Below, piece after piece: positions 13,211-16,773 of a stretch of DNA of 16,773 nucleotides. A model generated the notes under the pieces. That model was not told the origin of the DNA and did not search any database. It worked only from the letters and a program-made list of their open reading frames with translations. Every line of letters starts with the position of its first letter. Position 1 is the first letter of the stretch. The translations under genes and the position numbers were made by a program. Origin of the DNA: an uncultured Lachnospiraceae bacterium (GTDB lineage Bacteria > Bacillota > Clostridia > Lachnospirales > Lachnospiraceae); assembly GCA_934370915.1 (NCBI GenBank), contig CAKRNI010000037.1, positions 1 to 16,773 on the forward strand, in the 5' to 3' direction.

Positions 13211-14746
13211 TTGTTCAGTAAAATCAACAGCATATGTCTCCGCGGCATGGAGGGGAAAAACGTGGCCGTGGAGGCGGACGTCAGTGACGGACTTCCCGGT
13301 CTGATCCTGGTGGGATATCTCGCCTCGGAGGTCCGGGAAGGTGGAGACCGGGTGAGAACTGCGATCAGAAATTTAGGACTTTCCCTGCCGCCGAAAAAGA
13401 TCACGATCAATCTTTCTCCGGCAGACTTCAGAAAGGAAGGAACAGGCTTTGATCTCGCCATCGCCGCTGCGATTTTGTCTGCCTACGGCGGATTTTCGGC
13501 GAAGGGGCTGGAGGACGCGGCCTTTTTTGGAGAACTCGGACTGGACGGAGCTGTGCGGGGGATTCCGGGTGTTATGGCACTTACCGCGCAGGCACAGGAA
13601 AGTGGTTTCAGGCGGGTATTTTTACCTGTGGAGAATGTAAAAGAGGCATCTGTGATTGGCGGGATCGCACTGTACGGTGTCCGGGATCTGAAGCAGCTTC
13701 TGGACATGCTTTCCGGAAAAATGCCTATGCAGCCAGAATCAGCCGTGGACATAGAAGAATTGCAGAGCGTTATGAATCAATATGAGGTGGATTTTGCGGA
13801 GCTGTCCGGACAGACACTGCTTAGACGGGCGGCGGAGGTGGCAGCGGCGGGAAGACATAATCTTCTGGTCGTCGGACCTGCCGGAGCGGGGAAAACCATG
13901 CTCGCGAAGCGGATGCCGACGATCATGCCGGGGATTGATATCGCAGAGAGCATTGAGATTTCGAAAATTTACAGTGTGAGCGGACTTTTGACGGAGAAAG
14001 AGCCGTTGATAAAGATCAGGCCGTTTCGTGCGCCGCACCACACGGTATCCGTGCAGGCTCTGACCGGAGGAGGAAGGAGACCAAAGCCGGGAGAAATATC
14101 GCTGGCTACCGGCGGGATCCTGTTTCTGGATGAGTTCCCGGAGTTCTCCAGAGCCGCTTTGGAGACCCTGAGACAGCCGTTAGAGGAGCGGAAGGTGACA
14201 GTCTCGAGGGTGGAAGCTTCTGTGACTTATCCGGCGAATTTCCAGCTTGTGGCAGCTATGAATCCATGTCCATGCGGCCATTTCCCGGACAGATCCCGCT
14301 GCTACTGCACAGATGGACAGATCGCAAGGTATCTGCAGAAGGTATCAGGGCCGATGTTGGACAGAATCGATATCTGTGTGGAGGCATCACCGGTTAGCTA
14401 TGGAGATATCAGAAGCAGCGGAAAAAATGAATCCTCCAGTGAGATCCGGAGCCGGGTGGAACAGGCAGGAAAGATCCAGAGAGAACGTTTTGCGGACGAA
14501 AATATCCGCTGCAATGGCGAAATGTCAGGACGCCATATCCGGGAATTCTGCAGACTCGGACGGGAAGAGGAAGCGTTCATGAAAGAAATTTTCGAAAAAC
14601 TGGATCTCTCAGCAAGAATGCATGACAGGATCCTGAAAGTGGCAAGGACAACAGCAGATCTCGCAGGAGAGGAGGAGATCCGGCTTTCAGATCTCTGTGA
14701 GGCCGTGTCTTATGTGAAGAGCCGTGATAAATTCTGGAGAAACTAA
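13211..14746 (+). CDS. ComM/YifB-family Mg-chelatase-like AAA+ ATPase
   Basis: In naturally transformable bacteria ComM is a hexameric helicase that extends branch migration of incoming DNA. In Clostridia the role is less clear. The 511-residue protein has the N-terminal ChlI/Lon-like fold (about 1-170: GLPGLILVGY, KKITINLSPADFRKEG), Walker A G222-PAGAGKT229, Walker B ILFLD307-E308, the Cys cluster NPCPCGHFPDRSRCYC, the sensor region GPMLDRIDI, and the C-terminal Mg-chelatase domain. Translation starts at TTG 13211 with AAGGAG 5 nt upstream, and no ATG fits better. It precedes dprA by 18 nt, so the two are likely co-transcribed. The 122 bases between the upstream terminator and this gene hold no clear consensus promoter. 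Confidence 0.93.
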   Translation: MFSKINSICLRGMEGKNVAVEADVSDGLPGLILVGYLASEVREGGDRVRTAIRNLGLSLPPKKITINLSPADFRKEGTGFDLAIAAAILSAYGGFSAKGLEDAAFFGELGLDGAVRGIPGVMALTAQAQESGFRRVFLPVENVKEASVIGGIALYGVRDLKQLLDMLSGKMPMQPESAVDIEELQSVMNQYEVDFAELSGQTLLRRAAEVAAAGRHNLLVVGPAGAGKTMLAKRMPTIMPGIDIAESIEISKIYSVSGLLTEKEPLIKIRPFRAPHHTVSVQALTGGGRRPKPGEISLATGGILFLDEFPEFSRAALETLRQPLEERKVTVSRVEASVTYPANFQLVAAMNPCPCGHFPDRSRCYCTDGQIARYLQKVSGPMLDRIDICVEASPVSYGDIRSSGKNESSSEIRSRVEQAGKIQRERFADENIRCNGEMSGRHIREFCRLGREEEAFMKEIFEKLDLSARMHDRILKVARTTADLAGEEEIRLSDLCEAVSYVKSRDKFWRN

Positions 14747-14764
14747 AAAGGAGAAGAGGATATT

Positions 14765-15871
14765 ATGACAAGCAGCAAACTGACTGACCGCGAGGCACTC
14801 TACTGTCTCTGCCACGTCCCGGGCTTTGGAAGCGTAACGATTGGAAACTTAAAAGAAACATTCGGAACCTATCTGTCCGCATGGACGGCAAAGGGATCAG
14901 AGATACAGAAATCAGGCATCCTCACGGAAAGACGCGCGGAAGTTTTCCTGCAGTCGAGGGAGCGGGAATCTGCATGGCGAAGGGAGTTTGCCGGACTTGA
15001 CTCGAAAAAGATCCGTTTCGTCGCAGAATGTGATCCGGATTATCCGGCCCGGTTTCTTCCATATAAAGACCGTCCGGCGGCACTCTTCGTAAAAGGTACT
15101 CTTCCGGAAGACGAAGTCCCTGCGGTGGCCATCGTGGGAGCCAGAGCCTGCACGGAGTACGGAAAGGAGGCAGCAGGCTTTTACGCCGGAGAACTCGCAA
15201 ACGCCGGGGTCAACATCATCAGCGGCATGGCAGCCGGTGTGGACGGCTTTGCCCACAGAGGTGCCCTTGAACGCGGAAAACCCACCTATGCGGTCTTAGG
15301 CTGCGGGGTAAACGTCTGCTACCCGAGAGAAAATTACAGGATTTTTGAGGCCATGGAGGAAAATGGCGGAATTCTCTCAGAATTCGTTCCGGGGACCCGT
15401 CCTGCCGCCATGAATTTTCCAATGAGAAACCGGATCATCAGTGCCCTCTCCGACGCGGTCATTATAATAGAAGCGAGGGAGAAGAGCGGATCCCTGATCA
15501 CAGCGGACTTCGCTCTGGAGCAGGGAAAAGAGGTTTTTGCTTTGCCGGGAAGGGCGAATGATCCCTTAAGCGGTGGCTGCAACCGCCTGATCCAGGGCGG
15601 TGCGAACATGCTTTTGCAGCCTTCGGATGTATTGGAATATCTTGGATTAAAGTACGAAAGAAAATTAACGATTCATAAATTTTCGCAAAATAGGCTTGCC
15701 AAGAACGAAAATTTGGTGTATGCTTCGGTTGATTCGCGCCCCAGACATCTGGAGGAAGTTGCAGCGATCTGCGGACTTTCGATGCCGGAATGTATGGAAG
15801 CCCTTTTAAAGCTGGAGCTTGCAGGACTTATTTTTGGAACCGGGAATCAATATTATAAAAAAGCGGAATGA
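14765..15871 (+). CDS. DNA processing protein DprA (Smf)
   Basis: Binds single-stranded DNA entering the cell and loads RecA. The 368-residue protein has an N-terminal SAM-like region (about 1-65), the Rossmann core (about 80-290) with AIVGARACTEYGK, ISGMAAGVDGFAHRGAL, YPRENYRIFE, NFPMRNRIISALSDA and SGSLITADFALEQGKEVFALPG, and a C-terminal winged helix (about 305-365). All core motifs are intact. The ATG is preceded by AAGGAG and AGAGGA stretches. It sits between comM and topA on the same strand, a common arrangement in Firmicutes, with a 21-nt gap to topA. Confidence 0.95.
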   Translation: MTSSKLTDREALYCLCHVPGFGSVTIGNLKETFGTYLSAWTAKGSEIQKSGILTERRAEVFLQSRERESAWRREFAGLDSKKIRFVAECDPDYPARFLPYKDRPAALFVKGTLPEDEVPAVAIVGARACTEYGKEAAGFYAGELANAGVNIISGMAAGVDGFAHRGALERGKPTYAVLGCGVNVCYPRENYRIFEAMEENGGILSEFVPGTRPAAMNFPMRNRIISALSDAVIIIEAREKSGSLITADFALEQGKEVFALPGRANDPLSGGCNRLIQGGANMLLQPSDVLEYLGLKYERKLTIHKFSQNRLAKNENLVYASVDSRPRHLEEVAAICGLSMPECMEALLKLELAGLIFGTGNQYYKKAE

Positions 15872-15892
15872 TTGCAGAAGGATGTGAAAAGT

Positions 15893-16773
15893 ATGGCGAA
15901 CAGTCTTGTGATTGTGGAGTCTCCTGCAAAGGTTAAAACAATTAAAAAATTCCTGGGAAGCACCTATGAGGTTGACGCGTCCAACGGACACGTGAGAGAT
16001 CTTCCGAAGAGCCAGCTCGGAATTGATGTGGAAAATGACTACGAACCAAAATATATTACGATCCGGGGCAAGGGTGATATCCTTGCAAAGCTCCGGAAAG
16101 AAGTAAAAAAAGCAGATAAAATTTATCTCGCGACCGACCCTGACCGTGAGGGAGAAGCGATTTCCTGGCATTTGATGAAAGCGCTGAAGTTAGATGAGGT
16201 AAAGGATAAAAAAGTATACAGGATCAGTTTCAATGAGATCACGAAAAACGCGGTAAAAGCGTCCTTAAAGGCGCCTCGCGATATCGATATGAATCTGGTG
16301 GACGCCCAGCAGACGAGACGTATCTTAGACCGTATCGTGGGTTATAAGATCAGCCCAATCTTATGGGAAAAGGTGAAAAGGGGCTTAAGTGCCGGCCGTG
16401 TCCAGTCCGCTGCCCTCCGCATGATCTGCGACAGGGAAGAGGAGATCTCCGCGTTTATCCCGGAGGAATACTGGAGTCTTGACGCAATGTTAAAAGCACC
16501 GGGTTCAAAGAAACCGGCAGCGGCACATTTCCATAACGACAAAGACGGAAAGACAGAGATCAGGAGCAGGGCGGAGCTTGATGCCCTGTTAGAGTCCTTA
16601 AAGGGACAGAAATTTATTGTGACGGATATTAAAAATGGAGAGCGGACAAAGAAACCTCCGCTTCCGTTTACGACGAGTACCCTGCAGCAGGAGGCATCCA
16701 AGGCGTTGAACTTCTCCACCCAGAAGACCATGCGTCTCGCCCAGCAGCTCTACGAGGGCGTTGATGTAAAAGG
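15893..16773 (+). CDS. DNA topoisomerase I (type IA), N-terminal part, cut by the window edge
   Basis: Relaxes negative supercoils by single-strand passage. The visible 293 codons contain the Toprim domain (about 3-115) with IVESPAK and the metal-binding [13 protein letters not shown], then the [17 protein letters not shown] and [15 protein letters not shown] blocks of the central domain, ending around [13 protein letters not shown] and AQQLYEG. The catalytic tyrosine, normally a few residues further on, and the zinc ribbons are beyond the window. The ATG at 15893 gives [13 protein letters not shown], as in homologues. AGAAGG is about 11 nt upstream, slightly long. An in-frame GTG at 15884 is too close to that site. 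Confidence 0.96.
   Translation, partial: MANSLVIVESPAKVKTIKKFLGSTYEVDASNGHVRDLPKSQLGIDVENDYEPKYITIRGKGDILAKLRKEVKKADKIYLATDPDREGEAISWHLMKALKLDEVKDKKVYRISFNEITKNAVKASLKAPRDIDMNLVDAQQTRRILDRIVGYKISPILWEKVKRGLSAGRVQSAALRMICDREEEISAFIPEEYWSLDAMLKAPGSKKPAAAHFHNDKDGKTEIRSRAELDALLESLKGQKFIVTDIKNGERTKKPPLPFTTSTLQQEASKALNFSTQKTMRLAQQLYEGVDVK

Noticed and set aside
1..16773. CRISPR arrays, tRNA or rRNA genes
   Set aside because: No regularly spaced repeats, cloverleaf or rRNA-like sequence was seen on either strand. Element insertion is in a protein gene, not a tRNA.

Overview
The window looks like the chromosome of a spore-forming Clostridia, most likely a Lachnospiraceae member. The reasons are strong AGGAGG ribosome sites, Gly codons biased to GGA, a sporulation sigma-K gene, an ArgR-type arg operon and the comM-dprA-topA order. 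It falls into two parts. Bases 1-7132 are the right-hand portion of an integrated mobile element that is visibly more AT-rich. Bases 7128-16773 are chromosomal housekeeping genes.

Mobile part. The window opens in the last two domains (V and VI) of a group II intron. A MOBQ-type (MobA/MobL) relaxase follows, then a leftward BlaI-type repressor / M56 membrane metalloprotease pair with its own double operator, then leftward tnpV, then a rightward 609-residue large serine recombinase. tnpV and the recombinase are divergent, and their predicted sigma-A promoters share the same -10 bases. The recombinase stop codon lies inside an AATGA pentamer. From that pentamer an uninterrupted reading frame encodes the C-terminal half of the sporulation sigma factor sigma-K (regions 3-4).

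The main result is therefore that a mobilizable element sits inside sigK, at the Asn-Glu-Ile-Leu codons. As I recall, this is the codon position and core (AATGA) used by the B. subtilis skin element. The N-terminal half of sigK should lie beyond the left end of the element, outside the window. The layout implies that sigma-K can be made only after the recombinase excises the element. Unlike the developmental promoter known for the B. subtilis skin recombinase, the only promoter I see here for the recombinase is vegetative.

Chromosomal part. After the sigK terminator comes a sigma-A promoter covered by a perfect 13-bp inverted repeat that resembles ArgR boxes. It drives argC-argB-argD-argF (arginine synthesis from N-acetylglutamate to citrulline), with no argJ between argC and argB. 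Two unexplained potentially structured non-coding stretches lie in this operon: the ~147-nt argC leader and the 144-nt argB-argD spacer. Downstream are a monoglyceride-lipase-like alpha/beta hydrolase, a pair of hairpins including a long terminator, then comM, dprA and the 5' part of topA, closely spaced on the same strand. No tRNA, rRNA or CRISPR array was seen.
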